Assembly (NCBI RefSeq): GCF_040681875.1
Contig: NZ_JBFAZP010000010.1
Span: 1-64,000 of the forward strand
DNA length: 64,000 nt
Direction: 5' to 3'
From: Longispora sp040681875
GTDB lineage: Bacteria > Actinomycetota > Actinomycetes > Mycobacteriales > Micromonosporaceae
Shown here in pieces: positions 1 to 8,654 of this stretch (its first letter is position 1; every line of letters starts with the position of its first letter). Position numbers and translations under genes: made by a program. Below the pieces are notes generated by a model. The model saw only the letters and a list, made by a program, of their open reading frames with translations. It searched no databases and was not told the origin of the DNA.

Positions 1-537
1 ACTCGGGCGGGAAAGCTTTCGGCACGAAGACATCCTTCCAGGAGGACCAAGATCCTCACAGATCAAGGAGTCAACCAAACCGGGTGCAGTCCCACTCCAT
101 CCAGCCGAGGTCGTCGAACTCCTGCTACTTGGGGCCCGGGTCGCGGACGACCACCACGTACGCCATCAGCCAACCGGGCGCAGCAGGCTGTTGGCCAGCA
201 AGAAGTCACTGGCCTCCAGCGGCCCAAGCGCCCGCTGGACGTTGTTGACGGCAGAGCGACGCACGGCGGCCGTCAGCGCCCGCACCTCGATGTGCGTCAC
301 CCCAGCAGTTCTCGAGGACCCGGAGGGTCAGGCCGTGGGCGGTCAGGGCGACGGTGACGGCCGGGGGCGCCCCCACCTTGGCGGCGCCCCCGGAGCAGGT
401 CTTCCCTCGGGCGCGGCCGGCTCCAAGCTGTGGACGGCTCGATCGGGGTGATCGCCGGCCAGCTCTCGGTCCTGAAGCTCGTCATGACACCTGACTCCCG
501 CGACTGCCACAGAACACGATTGGGCGGACCCCGTCGG
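1..537. other. Left edge without a supported gene; possibly degraded coding DNA
   Basis: No reading frame here looks like a functional gene. On the minus strand short frames run into each other: a 44-codon frame (300 to 166, GTG start), an overlapping 13-codon frame (166 to 125), and a further frame that would continue only after stop codons. The amino-acid composition of these fragments looks protein-like, which fits a decayed gene, but I recognise no family. The window starts here, so a gene entering from the left cannot be excluded. Confidence 0.35.
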
Positions 538-1578
538 CTATCGCGGCCTCTTTCCGCGCCGGGCAGTCCTCCGGTCGGTGAGCGGCTGGTTGTATCGATC
601 GAAGATGTCGGGACGCGGTCCACCCGAAACGAGGAACAGCGGGCTTGCCGGCGGCATCTGCGCGGGCAGCATGTCGTGGTCGGGGTGAAGGTAGACCAGC
701 TCGTAGGCGTTGTGAACGAGTCTGTTGTTCACCATCGCCGCGTTCTCAGGGGAGTCGGAAAGGACACGCTCGGGGCCGACCGCGATGGGGGTGAGCACCA
801 GCAGGTAGCGGGGGCTGAGTGGAAACCAGATCTCGTCGGCAGTCATCAACCCCACCCCGCCGTGCGGGGAGGGGTTGTGCTGGTAGAGGACGACTGGCTC
901 GTCGCAGGTCAACAGCACCGGGCCCCCGTAGTCGACCAGGTACCAGGACAGGCCCATCAGATACGGGAAGATCGTCACGGCGTGCTTGCTCAGCAGTACG
1001 ATGTGCTCGTTCGGGTCGGTGCCGAACTCATAGTTGTCAAGGTCGTCGATGAGGCCACGCAGTGCCTCCACGTCCTCGGGCCGGCCGACACCCTCTTTGT
1101 CGGCGACGTATGCCTCATGGTGTTCCGGCCTCAACATCGACAACTGCAGCCGGGTGATGAGATCCGCCTGCAATTCCATGCTGCGCCGCACGCGCTTACC
1201 GCGAGTCATCTGAAACGCGATCAGCATCGCCAGTTGCTCGCGATCCCCACCAAGGGGAGGGAACACCTGGAACGCACTCAGAATGTTCCCGATCACCGGA
1301 GCCGCGCCGTCTTCGATCTTGCCCAACAACTGCTCGGTGTGCGCATGGAACTCACCGTCGTGGGCGACGTGCGTGTAGAAGTCACGCTCGGCGCCAGCGT
1401 CCTTCGCGGCGGTCTGGTGCCGCTTCCCCGATGACTTCTGCACCACCACGATCTTGTGGCGGGCGTCCGCCCACCGCTCCAGGTAGAACTTCGGCACGAT
1501 GTGGTGGCGGCTACCGACCTTGTCGTCGGGGTCACCCGCCAGTGGCCACTCCTCTTCCGAGGTCACCGAACCTCCCAT
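538..1578 (-). CDS. DUF4238 domain-containing protein
   Basis: About 346 residues. The N-terminal motif RHHIVPKFYLERWAD (near residues 23-37) is the hallmark of DUF4238, an uncharacterised family patchily distributed in bacteria and often found in accessory DNA. Further family-like features are a central stretch with ASM-like helices and a late segment containing CDEPVVLY, which resembles the acidic core of the family. No signal peptide or membrane segment is visible. The start is uncertain among GTG 1581, ATG 1578 and GTG 1566; the last has GGGAGG four bases upstream. The gene stands alone beside poorly coding DNA and a tRNA gene, a typical accessory position. Its biochemical role is unknown; a defence or toxin role would be speculation. 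Confidence 0.8.
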   Translation of the reverse strand: MGGSVTSEEEWPLAGDPDDKVGSRHHIVPKFYLERWADARHKIVVVQKSSGKRHQTAAKDAGAERDFYTHVAHDGEFHAHTEQLLGKIEDGAAPVIGNILSAFQVFPPLGGDREQLAMLIAFQMTRGKRVRRSMELQADLITRLQLSMLRPEHHEAYVADKEGVGRPEDVEALRGLIDDLDNYEFGTDPNEHIVLLSKHAVTIFPYLMGLSWYLVDYGGPVLLTCDEPVVLYQHNPSPHGGVGLMTADEIWFPLSPRYLLVLTPIAVGPERVLSDSPENAAMVNNRLVHNAYELVYLHPDHDMLPAQMPPASPLFLVSGGPRPDIFDRYNQPLTDRRTARRGKRPR

Positions 1579-2182
1579 CACACGAAGTCACTGCCCCAAG
1601 AGCGTAGAGGCCGCCACTTCGGCGCACCCAACAGTTTCCACCGCTCACGTCATCTGAGCGCCGGGCAACTCCAACGGCCCGCACAGGTCGACGACATCTG
1701 CGACCGGCAGCCAGCGGTGAAAACACCCAACACAACTTGACGCTCCCGAGCGGTGCCGGGCGTCGACAGGCGAAGCGGGCCGCGATACTGTCAGAGCTAC
1801 CCGAGTTCCGCTCCGAGCTTCAACGCTCGTGACTTTGACGGGACTTGACGGGGAGCTAGACGAGGCCGCATTTGAGTCCCAATCCGATGTACCCGCTCCG
1901 GTGAGCGGCGTTGCGCTATCGAGCACAGCCAAAGCCCCCACGGAAATCCTTCAGCAACATTTCGTAATGCCATGCGCACATCATGGAGTGTGACGGGCTT
2001 CACATCCGGCCAGAATGCCCTTATTATTCAGGCATACGCGGACATACTGACCATCCATCGCTAGGTATCGATTGACACTAGGGCCATTAATCGAAATTGG
2101 TCGATTGAACCCCTGGGCGCCGACACACCGCCCCGTGCACAAAATCCCACGGAAATCCCACGGCGAGAACGGAAACGACAAA
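1579..2182. other. Intergenic stretch, no gene seen
   Basis: About 600 bases with only short, unconvincing frames on both strands. The part from about 1980 to 2160 is clearly less GC-rich than the rest of the window (for example TTATTATTCAGGCATA near 2020) and contains the direct repeat AAATCCCACGG twice near 2144-2165. I see no conserved gene, integrase fragment or RNA structure here. Confidence 0.5.
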
Positions 2183-2212
2183 GGCCACCTCCCCCGTTCG
2201 GGGGAAGTGGCC
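2183..2212 (-). terminator. Terminator after tRNA-Arg
   Basis: Hairpin GGCCACCTCCCCC / GGGGGAAGTGGCC with a GTTC loop. Read on the minus strand it lies 15 nt after the tRNA-Arg 3' end and is followed by TTTG, so it fits an intrinsic terminator of the tRNA transcript. Confidence 0.65.
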
Positions 2213-2226
2213 CAGGTCAACCTATG

Positions 2227-2299
2227 TGCGCCCGAAGGGACTCGAACCCCTAACCTTCTGATCCGTAGTCAGATGCTCTATCCATTGAGCTACGGGCGC
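2227..2299 (-). tRNA. tRNA-Arg (ACG)
   Basis: The minus strand folds into a complete 73-nt cloverleaf. The acceptor stem is GCGCCCG/CGGGCGC with discriminator A. The anticodon stem TCTGA/TCAGA encloses loop CTACGGA, giving anticodon ACG. The T loop is TTCGAGT. No CCA is encoded. It decodes CGU and, after A-to-I editing, CGC. Confidence 0.95.
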
Positions 2300-2345
2300 A
2301 AACCTCGTTTAGTGTACACACCGAAGTGTGTGCCCCAAACTTGGG

Positions 2346-2435
2346 CGGAGGCTCGGGGATTTGAACCCCGGATGGGCGTTAAGCCCAAACCGCATTAGCA
2401 GTGCGGCGCCATAGACCGGACTAGGCGAAGCCTCC
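2346..2435 (-). tRNA. tRNA-Ser (GCT)
   Basis: A 90-nt class II tRNA on the minus strand. The acceptor stem is GGAGGCT/AGCCTCC with discriminator G. The anticodon stem CCGCA/TGCGG encloses CTGCTAA, giving anticodon GCT for AGC/AGU serine codons. A long variable arm (GGGC...GCCC) and T loop TTCAAAT complete it. It lies 46 bases upstream of tRNA-Arg in the same direction and may be co-transcribed with it. Confidence 0.95.
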
Positions 2436-2870
2436 CAAACGATTCGGTACACCGAGCCGCCGGTTGAGGATACAGGGTCCAGCTCAGGTGGCGCAAAGCG
2501 GTACCTGAGCCGACCGACCTCCCCGGGCCGACCTCCCACCCAGACACCAGCCACCCCAGCTCAACCCACACAAACCCCTACGAAGCCAACCCAGCAGCCC
2601 GCCCCGGAAGCAATCCTCAGGAAGCGGCCCACCCACCAAGGAAGCAGCCAGACGAAACCACCCAACCCCGAGTTGGCCGGGCCCACCCACCCTGGGCGGA
2701 CCCGACCACCCGGAACACCGCCGACCGGACCGGGGGGCCGGGCTCAGGTCGACGACGTCCCGCAGCCCACCCGCGGCGGCCAATCCGGGTTGGGCATGAG
2801 GGGCACCCGAGCGCCCCTCATGAAGTACAACAATCCTGGCTCAAATTGGGAAACTGGCAAGAATCAGACA
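2436..2870. other. Gene-free, strongly strand-skewed intergenic region
   Basis: No supported gene in about 430 bases. From about 2520 to 2740 the plus strand is rich in C and A and poor in G and T, unlike the surrounding DNA. The promoter of the two tRNA genes should lie near 2440-2500 on the minus strand, but I cannot fix its boxes. Confidence 0.5.
2795..2822. terminator. 10-bp perfect hairpin, possible terminator or insulator
   Basis: CATGAGGGGC (2795-2804) and GCCCCTCATG (2813-2822) form a perfect stem around an 8-nt loop. It has no T run on either side. It lies between the subtilase gene and the tRNA pair, so it may act as a second barrier to read-through. Confidence 0.4.
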
Positions 2871-2904
2871 GAAAAGGGCCCCGCCAGCGTACCGGCGGGG
2901 CCCC
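2871..2904 (-). terminator. Intrinsic terminator of the first subtilase gene
   Basis: The stem GGGCCCCGCC / GGCGGGGCCC with an 8-nt loop is followed on the minus strand by TTTTC. It sits 13 nt past the stop codon of the subtilase gene. Confidence 0.85.
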
Positions 2905-2917
2905 GATCGACGGGAGG

Positions 2918-5900
2918 TCAGGCGTTGACGGCCACGATCGTGGCGCCCGCCACCGTGGTGCCGTCGCTGTAGACCAGCCTGCCGAGGTAGCGCTTGCCCG
3001 ACTCCAGGCCGGCCCAGGTGGCCGTCATCGAGTAGGACTTCGCCAGGACCACGGCCTGGGAGGTCGGGGTCACCGTCAGGTTGCCGGCGGAGCCGCCGAC
3101 GATCCAGTTGTGGTGCTTGACGTCCACGGAGGTGGTGCCCGCCGGGACGCCGAACAGGTCGATGAACACGACGTAGGTGGCTGCGGCGGTCAGGGTGACC
3201 GTCTCGGCCGCCGTGCCACCGGAGCTGGCGCCGACCCGGGTGAGGGTGGTGCCGACCTTGCGGTAGACGTGCAGGTCGATGTCAGTACCCATCGGATAGT
3301 CCGTGTCGTAGGTCGCGAACCGCACCAGTGAGCTGCCCGCCGGCACCGTGATCTCGATCGACCCCACGGAGTCGTTCGTGGCCGGGGTCGCCGGCACGAA
3401 CTCGTGGGTGCTCGGCTTCAGGTTGAGCGTGCTGATCGTCGACGGGACGAGGCCCACGGCGGTCGTGGACAGCGTGCCCGTGAAGCCGGCCTTGACGTTG
3501 AACGTCGTGGAGCCGGAGGTGCCGGAGACCGGGGTCTCCTGCGGGGCGACGACGCCGAGGGGGCGGACCGCGATGGGGCTGCGGACCGAGTGGCCGTTGG
3601 CGTCGTTCCAGGTCAGGGCGCCGAAGGTGTACTTGCCGAGCGGCGCGCCGTTCCAGGTGAACGTGACCTTGTAGGTCGCAGTCTTGCCGGGCGCGACGGC
3701 CAGGCGGGCCGGGCTGACGGTCGCGGTCGTACCCGCCGGGGCCTCGACCCTGGCGGTGTAGAGGGCCGTCTTGTTCGTGATGTTCTTCACGGTCCGGGTG
3801 ACGACCTGGGTGCCGGCGAGGCCACCGAGCGCGATGGACGGGGTGTTGAGGTCACTGGCGTCGATCTTCGGGAAGTCGTCGCAGTTGAGGTCCATCGTGT
3901 CGGGGTTGGGCCGCTGGCCGAGCGCGCAGATGTAGCTGAACCAGTTTTCCAGGTTCGACTCGTAGACCAGGCCCGGGTCGAACGCCTTGCCCGGCTGGAC
4001 GTGGCCCGCGCCGAAGTTCAGCGGGGTCGCGTCCTTGCCGAGGTTCTGGATCGGCAGGCCGCTGTTGTCCTTCTGCGTGGCCGTGGTCATGATGGCCGAC
4101 TTGATGGCCATCGGGGACCAGTCCTGGTGCGCGGACTTGATCAGGGCGGCGATACCCGCGATGTGCGGGCTGGACATCGAGGTGCCCTGCATCGAGCCCC
4201 ACTGCGGGGTGGTGCCGTTGGACTTGACCGCGGCGACGATGTCGACGCCGGGGGCGGTGATGTCCGGCTTCAGCAGGCTGCCGCCGCCGGCGAGGGCGGG
4301 GCCGTAGGAGGAGAAGGCCGCCATCTCCGGGGAGCGCGCGGAGTACTGCTCGGCCGCGCTCAACGAGGCCTTGGCGTTGCCGGCCGCGATGTACGCCTTG
4401 ATGGCCGCGCCCTCGACGTTGTTGACGTGCACGCTGGGTACGGCGTGCAGGTCGGCGGCGAGCGAGTTCGGGGTGGGGTTGTAGAGGACCATGCCCACGC
4501 CGCCCGCGTCCTTCACGGCCTGGCTCTTGGCGGTCCGGTCGTTGGTGCCCCGCTTGCACAGGACGGTCTTGCCGGCGACCTTGGCCGGGTCGAGCGAGCC
4601 GAGGAAGCAGAGTTCGACCTCGTTGGCCGGCTTGCCGGCGAGGCCGACGTCGACGGAGTCGACGAGGTCCTTCAGCGGGACGGCGTCGCCGAGGCCCTGG
4701 CCGGTGTAGGTGGCGCCGTTGCCCAGGGTGACGCTCTTCTTGAACGCCCGGTCGTGGGTGCTGGCGGCGACCGTGGTCAGCCACGGGCTGTTGTGCGCGA
4801 CGGAGCTGACGCCGACGGTGTCGCCGGAGTTGCCGGCCGAGGCGGCGACGAAGACGCCGGCCTGGGCGGCGTTGAGGAACGCGATCTCGACCGGGTCGAC
4901 GACCGAGGTGGTCGAGCCGGAGATCGAGTAGTTGATGACGTCGACGCCGTCGAAGACGGCATCGTCGATCGCCTTGACCGAGTCGATGTTCGAGCAGGAG
5001 TTGGCGCCGGCGTTGTCGAGCGCCCAGCAGACCTTGTAGATCGCGAGGCGGGCCGCGGGGGCCATGCCGGAGATGTTGCCGTACTGGTAGCCGTTCGGCG
5101 CGCTGGCGGCGACGTTGGCGTTGCCGGCCGCGGTGCTGGCCGTGTGGCTGCCGTGGCTGGTGAAGTCGCGCGGCGAGTCGAACTCACCCACGTACCACTT
5201 GTCCAGGCCCTTGCGGTACCAGCGGGCGCCGAGCACCTTGTTGTTGCAGGTGACCGGGGCCGCCTTGGTCGGGGCGTCGGTGCCGGCCTCACAGACATCC
5301 GTGTTGTCGCGGGTGTCCTTGTTGCCGACGACCGAGCCGGCCTTCCACTTCGCCGCGATCTGGGCCGCGTCGGGGCGGGGCTCCGACAGCGGGGCGAAGC
5401 TCGGGTTGTCCGGGGAGAAGCCGGAGTCGATGACGCCGACGATGACGCCCTCGCCCGCGTGGCTCTGGCCGCCGAACTGCTTCTGCCAGGTGCCGGCGGG
5501 ACCCGAGAGGCCGAGGAACGCGGGCGTGGAGAAGGTGTCGACCTGGTGGATCTCGGACTTGACGATGTTCTTGACGCCCGGGGTCGACTCGAGCTTGGCA
5601 GCCTGGGCCGGGGTGAGGTGGGCGGCGAAGCCGTTGTAGGTCGTGTCGTACGTGACCTCCTGCTTGACCCCGGCGCTCTGGGCGACGGCGTCACGCTTCT
5701 TGCTCAGGTACTGCCGGTACTTGTCGCTGACAGCACTGCGCGCGTCGAGCTTCTGGCCCTCGGCGGGCTTGGTCGCCTGCAGGCCCGCGACACTGCCGTC
5801 GTAGGCCGCGAGCGGCTTGGCGTCGAGCTGGACGATGTACATTCCGGGTTCGTACTTGTCCGCCGATACGGGATCGGCCAGGGCAATACTCGGGGATCCC

Positions 5901-5962
5901 AGGGCCAGCGCGGTAAACGCCGCCAACGGGAGCGCGAGTGCCACTGTCTTCTTCTTTGACAC
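2918..5962 (-). CDS. Secreted S8 family serine peptidase (subtilase with PA domain)
   Basis: 1014 residues. A Sec signal peptide (about 1-29, KKK then a hydrophobic core, ALA-D cleavage) is followed by an I9-type propeptide (about 41-140), then the S8 catalytic domain with Asp179 (GVIDSG), His270 (SHGSHTAS), oxyanion Asn378 (SAGNSG) and Ser595 (GTSMSSPH). A protease-associated domain is inserted at about 430-540. The C-terminal 300 residues hold Fn3-like and beta-rich domains, as in large extracellular actinobacterial and plant-type subtilases. A cysteine-containing insert at about 220-245 lies between Asp and His and is shorter in the paralogue at 8655. The GTG start has GGAGG four bases upstream. 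Predicted role is extracellular protein degradation after self-processing. Confidence 0.93.
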   Translation of the reverse strand: MSKKKTVALALPLAAFTALALGSPSIALADPVSADKYEPGMYIVQLDAKPLAAYDGSVAGLQATKPAEGQKLDARSAVSDKYRQYLSKKRDAVAQSAGVKQEVTYDTTYNGFAAHLTPAQAAKLESTPGVKNIVKSEIHQVDTFSTPAFLGLSGPAGTWQKQFGGQSHAGEGVIVGVIDSGFSPDNPSFAPLSEPRPDAAQIAAKWKAGSVVGNKDTRDNTDVCEAGTDAPTKAAPVTCNNKVLGARWYRKGLDKWYVGEFDSPRDFTSHGSHTASTAAGNANVAASAPNGYQYGNISGMAPAARLAIYKVCWALDNAGANSCSNIDSVKAIDDAVFDGVDVINYSISGSTTSVVDPVEIAFLNAAQAGVFVAASAGNSGDTVGVSSVAHNSPWLTTVAASTHDRAFKKSVTLGNGATYTGQGLGDAVPLKDLVDSVDVGLAGKPANEVELCFLGSLDPAKVAGKTVLCKRGTNDRTAKSQAVKDAGGVGMVLYNPTPNSLAADLHAVPSVHVNNVEGAAIKAYIAAGNAKASLSAAEQYSARSPEMAAFSSYGPALAGGGSLLKPDITAPGVDIVAAVKSNGTTPQWGSMQGTSMSSPHIAGIAALIKSAHQDWSPMAIKSAIMTTATQKDNSGLPIQNLGKDATPLNFGAGHVQPGKAFDPGLVYESNLENWFSYICALGQRPNPDTMDLNCDDFPKIDASDLNTPSIALGGLAGTQVVTRTVKNITNKTALYTARVEAPAGTTATVSPARLAVAPGKTATYKVTFTWNGAPLGKYTFGALTWNDANGHSVRSPIAVRPLGVVAPQETPVSGTSGSTTFNVKAGFTGTLSTTAVGLVPSTISTLNLKPSTHEFVPATPATNDSVGSIEITVPAGSSLVRFATYDTDYPMGTDIDLHVYRKVGTTLTRVGASSGGTAAETVTLTAAATYVVFIDLFGVPAGTTSVDVKHHNWIVGGSAGNLTVTPTSQAVVLAKSYSMTATWAGLESGKRYLGRLVYSDGTTVAGATIVAVNA

Positions 5963-6108
5963 AGGGCCTCCGTACTCAGGACACCCGCAGGGGTAGGGGT
6001 GTCCACGCTGGGCGGAGCCTATGGGTGCGGCCCGTGACCAGGGGAGAGCCCGGACAATGTCGTGATAGAGCCGTTATCCAGTTAAGTCTCTATTGAGGTT
6101 TGGCCAAG

Positions 6109-6855
6109 CTAATGAACAAGTTTGTTACCTCCGAGCGTCCAGCCCACGAACGCGACGATATCGAGCAGCGCGTGCGCAATGATCAGTGGCCACACGCGAC
6201 GGGTCCGGGAATAGAGATAACCGAAGACCAGGCCCATGATCGCGTTACCGACGAATGCGCCGAACCCTTGGTACAGGTGATACGAACCGCGCAGTAACGC
6301 GCTCGTAGCGATCACGAGGGGCAGCCGCATGCGCAGTTCGCGCAGCCGGGTCATCAGGTAGCCGACGACGACCACCTCTTCGAGTACCGCGTTCTGGACG
6401 GCCGCGAGGATGAGCACGGGCACCGCCCACCACACCTCGGGCAGCGCGGCGGGCACCACGCTCGCGTTGAGCCCCAGGGCCCGGGCGCCGATGTACAGCG
6501 CGAGGCCCGGGATGCCGATCAGGGCGGCGAGCCCCGCGCCCGTGACCAGGTCGAACACCGGCCGGCGGGTGGTGCGCAGCGCGTCGGGGTCGTCGCGGCG
6601 GAGCAGGTGCACCGCGAAGAACGCCGGCAGGACGGCGAACCCGATCCCGAGCAGCTGGTAGGTGAGGTCGAGCCACGGCCGGCCCGGGGCCTGGGAGGCG
6701 TTCAGGGTGGCGCTCTGGTCGGCCAGCGCCTTGCCCGCGGTGAGCTTGGCCACCAGACTCACGACCGAGTAGACGGCGGAGGCCCCGAGGGACAGGCCGA
6801 GGACCAGGATGATCTCGGTACGGATCCCCGGGCGTGCTGGTGTCGTCGTCTCCAC
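6109..6855 (-). CDS. CPBP-family intramembrane protease-like protein
   Basis: About 248 residues with roughly seven hydrophobic segments. Motif 1 reads EEVVVVGYL where the CPBP/ABI family usually has EExxxRGxL, so the Glu pair is present but the Arg is replaced by Val. Motif 2 (GSYHLYQG) and motif 3 (AHALLDI) supply the conserved His residues. The family contains glutamic intramembrane proteases such as Rce1 and bacterial immunity-type proteins. The GTG at 6855 was chosen because CATACT lies 6 nt upstream as a -10 box, suggesting a leaderless message; a longer frame would run into the divergent sigma-factor gene. Substrate unknown; activity is uncertain because of the missing Arg. Confidence 0.75.
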   Translation of the reverse strand: METTTPARPGIRTEIILVLGLSLGASAVYSVVSLVAKLTAGKALADQSATLNASQAPGRPWLDLTYQLLGIGFAVLPAFFAVHLLRRDDPDALRTTRRPVFDLVTGAGLAALIGIPGLALYIGARALGLNASVVPAALPEVWWAVPVLILAAVQNAVLEEVVVVGYLMTRLRELRMRLPLVIATSALLRGSYHLYQGFGAFVGNAIMGLVFGYLYSRTRRVWPLIIAHALLDIVAFVGWTLGGNKLVH

Positions 6856-6925
6856 CCGGGAAGTATGCCAACCATCGGGCCGGCCCAGCGCGTCTCGTCC
6901 GGGGACAACCACCAGAGAGGGTCCG

Positions 6926-7429
6926 ATGAACGAACAGGACTTCCGCGAGTTCGTGGCCGCGCGGTCGCCCGCCCTGCTCCGTACCGCCTATCTGCTGGTC
7001 GGCGACTGGCACCGGGCGGAGGACCTGCTCCAGACGGCGCTGACCAGGACGTACCTGGCGTGGCGGCGGCTGGGGGAGATCGAGGCGGTGGAGCCGTACA
7101 CCCGAAAGGTGCTGGTCAACACCGCGACCAGCTGGTGGCGGCGACGGTGGCACGGCGAGCGGCCCACCGAGGTCCTGCCCGAGGCCGCCGGGCCCGACGG
7201 GGCCGACGCCCTGCTGGCCCGCGACGCGCTCTGGCAGCAGGTCAGGCTGCTGCCGACCCGGCAGCGCGCGGTCCTCGTGCTCCGGTACTACGAGGACCAG
7301 ACCGAAGCCGAAACCGCCCGACTACTCGGTGTGAGTGTCGGGACCGTGAAGAGTCAGACCTCCCGCGCGCTCGGCACCCTGCGCACCCGCCTCGGCGACC
7401 ACACTCTGGAAGGGGTGATGACCCGGTGA
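6926..7429 (+). CDS. SigE-family RNA polymerase sigma factor (ECF type)
   Basis: 167 residues. Sigma region 2 spans about 15-50 (LLRTAYLLVGDWHRAEDLLQ) and region 4 about 110-155 (RQRAVLVLRYYEDQTEAETA, then GVSVGTVKSQTSRAL as the helix-turn-helix). The layout and motifs match the short SigE-family group common in actinomycetes. The ATG at 6926 follows AGAGAGG by five bases. The stop overlaps the next start (GTGA), so it is translationally coupled to the membrane protein behind it, which probably acts as its regulator. It diverges from the CPBP gene. Target promoters cannot be read from this window. Confidence 0.9.
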   Translation: MNEQDFREFVAARSPALLRTAYLLVGDWHRAEDLLQTALTRTYLAWRRLGEIEAVEPYTRKVLVNTATSWWRRRWHGERPTEVLPEAAGPDGADALLARDALWQQVRLLPTRQRAVLVLRYYEDQTEAETARLLGVSVGTVKSQTSRALGTLRTRLGDHTLEGVMTR

Positions 7430-8601
7430 CCGCCCTCGAAGACGCGCTCCGCCGCAGCATGGACGGCCAGGTCGCCGTACTGCCCGCCGTCGCCGACCAG
7501 GCCGACCGGGCGATCCGGGGAGCGGGCGTGATCCGGCGGCGCCGGCTCGTCACCGGCGCGCTGGCGGCCCTGGTGCTGCTCGCGGGCACGGCGGCGGCGC
7601 TCGGCGGGCACGGCGAGCCCCGGGGACTGCCCGCCCCACCGGCCGACCGGCCCACGGTCGGGGTGACGACGCCCGCCCAGGTCACCCCCGACGCGCCGCC
7701 GGTGGTGGACATCCTGTCCGCGTCGGTCCGCGACGGGGTCCGGATCTGGCGCGCCGCCGACGGCAAGGAGGCCGCGCTGTACGGCCGGCCCTCGACGACC
7801 GTGGTCCGTCTCGACGACGCCTGGCTGGCCGTGGACAACGAGTGGAATCTGGTGCTGCTCCGGCTGGACCAGCAGCCCAGGGTCCTGTTCCCCGGGGTGC
7901 GGCAGGTCGCGGTGGCGCCGGGCACCCGGTCGCTCGCGTGGCGCACCGACTCCGTGATGTCCGTCGGCACGGTCACGTCGGACGGTCTGCTGGTCACCGA
8001 GCGGTCCACGGTCGCGCCGGCCAACCCGGAGACCGGCCCGGTGCTGTACACCGGAAAGATCGTCCTGCTCGGTGGCGCCCTCAACCGGGGCAAGGACGAT
8101 GAACACGACTTCTGGACGCCCGCCGACGGCAACTACGTCAGAACGGCGGCGGCCAACGACCACGTGGTGCGGGTCTTCGGTCGCCGCCCCGACTCCGGCC
8201 GCCTCGTCGGGATCGTCGAGAACCCCGACGGCTCGCAGTGCCTCGCGGAGCTGGAGTTCTCGTCGGGCATGCGGGTCCTGCGCCGCTCCTGCGACCTGGA
8301 CGGTTACGGGTTCGCGGGCAGCCTGTCCCCCTCGGGCCGCCGCCTCGCCCTCGACCTCAACGAGCGGCCCACCGGCCCGGCGCACCTGACCGTGCTCGAC
8401 CTGGACGCCCTGTTCACCGTCCCGAAGCCGGCGGTGGTGTCCTTCGGGGTGACGTTCGCCGGGTTCGGCTGGGAGACCGAGGACAGTCTGATCGGTACGC
8501 AGGGCCGCGAGCTGTTCCGGATCCAGCCCTCGACCGGCGGGGTCACCCCGTTGAGGGTGCCCGGGCTGAATCCGGATCCCGGAGCCGCGCCGCTGCGCTG
8601 A
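7426..8601 (+). CDS. Membrane-anchored beta-propeller-like protein, probable anti-sigma partner
   Basis: 391 residues starting at a GTG that overlaps the sigma-factor stop by four bases. A short cytoplasmic N-terminus (about 40 residues) is followed by one transmembrane helix (about 41-60), a Pro-rich linker, and an extracytoplasmic domain of repeated beta-strand motifs (VWRAADGKEAALYGRPS, SPSGRRLALDL) like TolB/WD40-type propellers. Single-TM proteins coupled to SigE-family sigma factors commonly serve as anti-sigma factors or sensors. No zinc-binding anti-sigma (ZAS) HxxxCxxC motif is visible, so the mechanism is inferred from context only. Confidence 0.75.
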   Translation: MTALEDALRRSMDGQVAVLPAVADQADRAIRGAGVIRRRRLVTGALAALVLLAGTAAALGGHGEPRGLPAPPADRPTVGVTTPAQVTPDAPPVVDILSASVRDGVRIWRAADGKEAALYGRPSTTVVRLDDAWLAVDNEWNLVLLRLDQQPRVLFPGVRQVAVAPGTRSLAWRTDSVMSVGTVTSDGLLVTERSTVAPANPETGPVLYTGKIVLLGGALNRGKDDEHDFWTPADGNYVRTAAANDHVVRVFGRRPDSGRLVGIVENPDGSQCLAELEFSSGMRVLRRSCDLDGYGFAGSLSPSGRRLALDLNERPTGPAHLTVLDLDALFTVPKPAVVSFGVTFAGFGWETEDSLIGTQGRELFRIQPSTGGVTPLRVPGLNPDPGAAPLR

Positions 8602-8608
8602 AACGACG

Positions 8609-8636
8609 AACGGCCCCCGGGTGACCGGGGGCCGTT
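8609..8636. terminator. Bidirectional terminator hairpin
   Basis: AACGGCCCCCGG / CCGGGGGCCGTT is a perfect 12-bp stem with a GTGA tetraloop. It lies between the convergent sigma-operon partner gene and the second subtilase gene. Confidence 0.8.
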
Positions 8637-8654
8637 CTCACCTGTCGGTGCTGG

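Noticed and set aside
3404..5959. 851-codon plus-strand frame opposite the first subtilase
   Set aside because: Antisense shadow of a GC-rich gene; the composition is Arg/Gly/Val/Asp repeats without any domain, while the minus strand encodes a complete subtilase.
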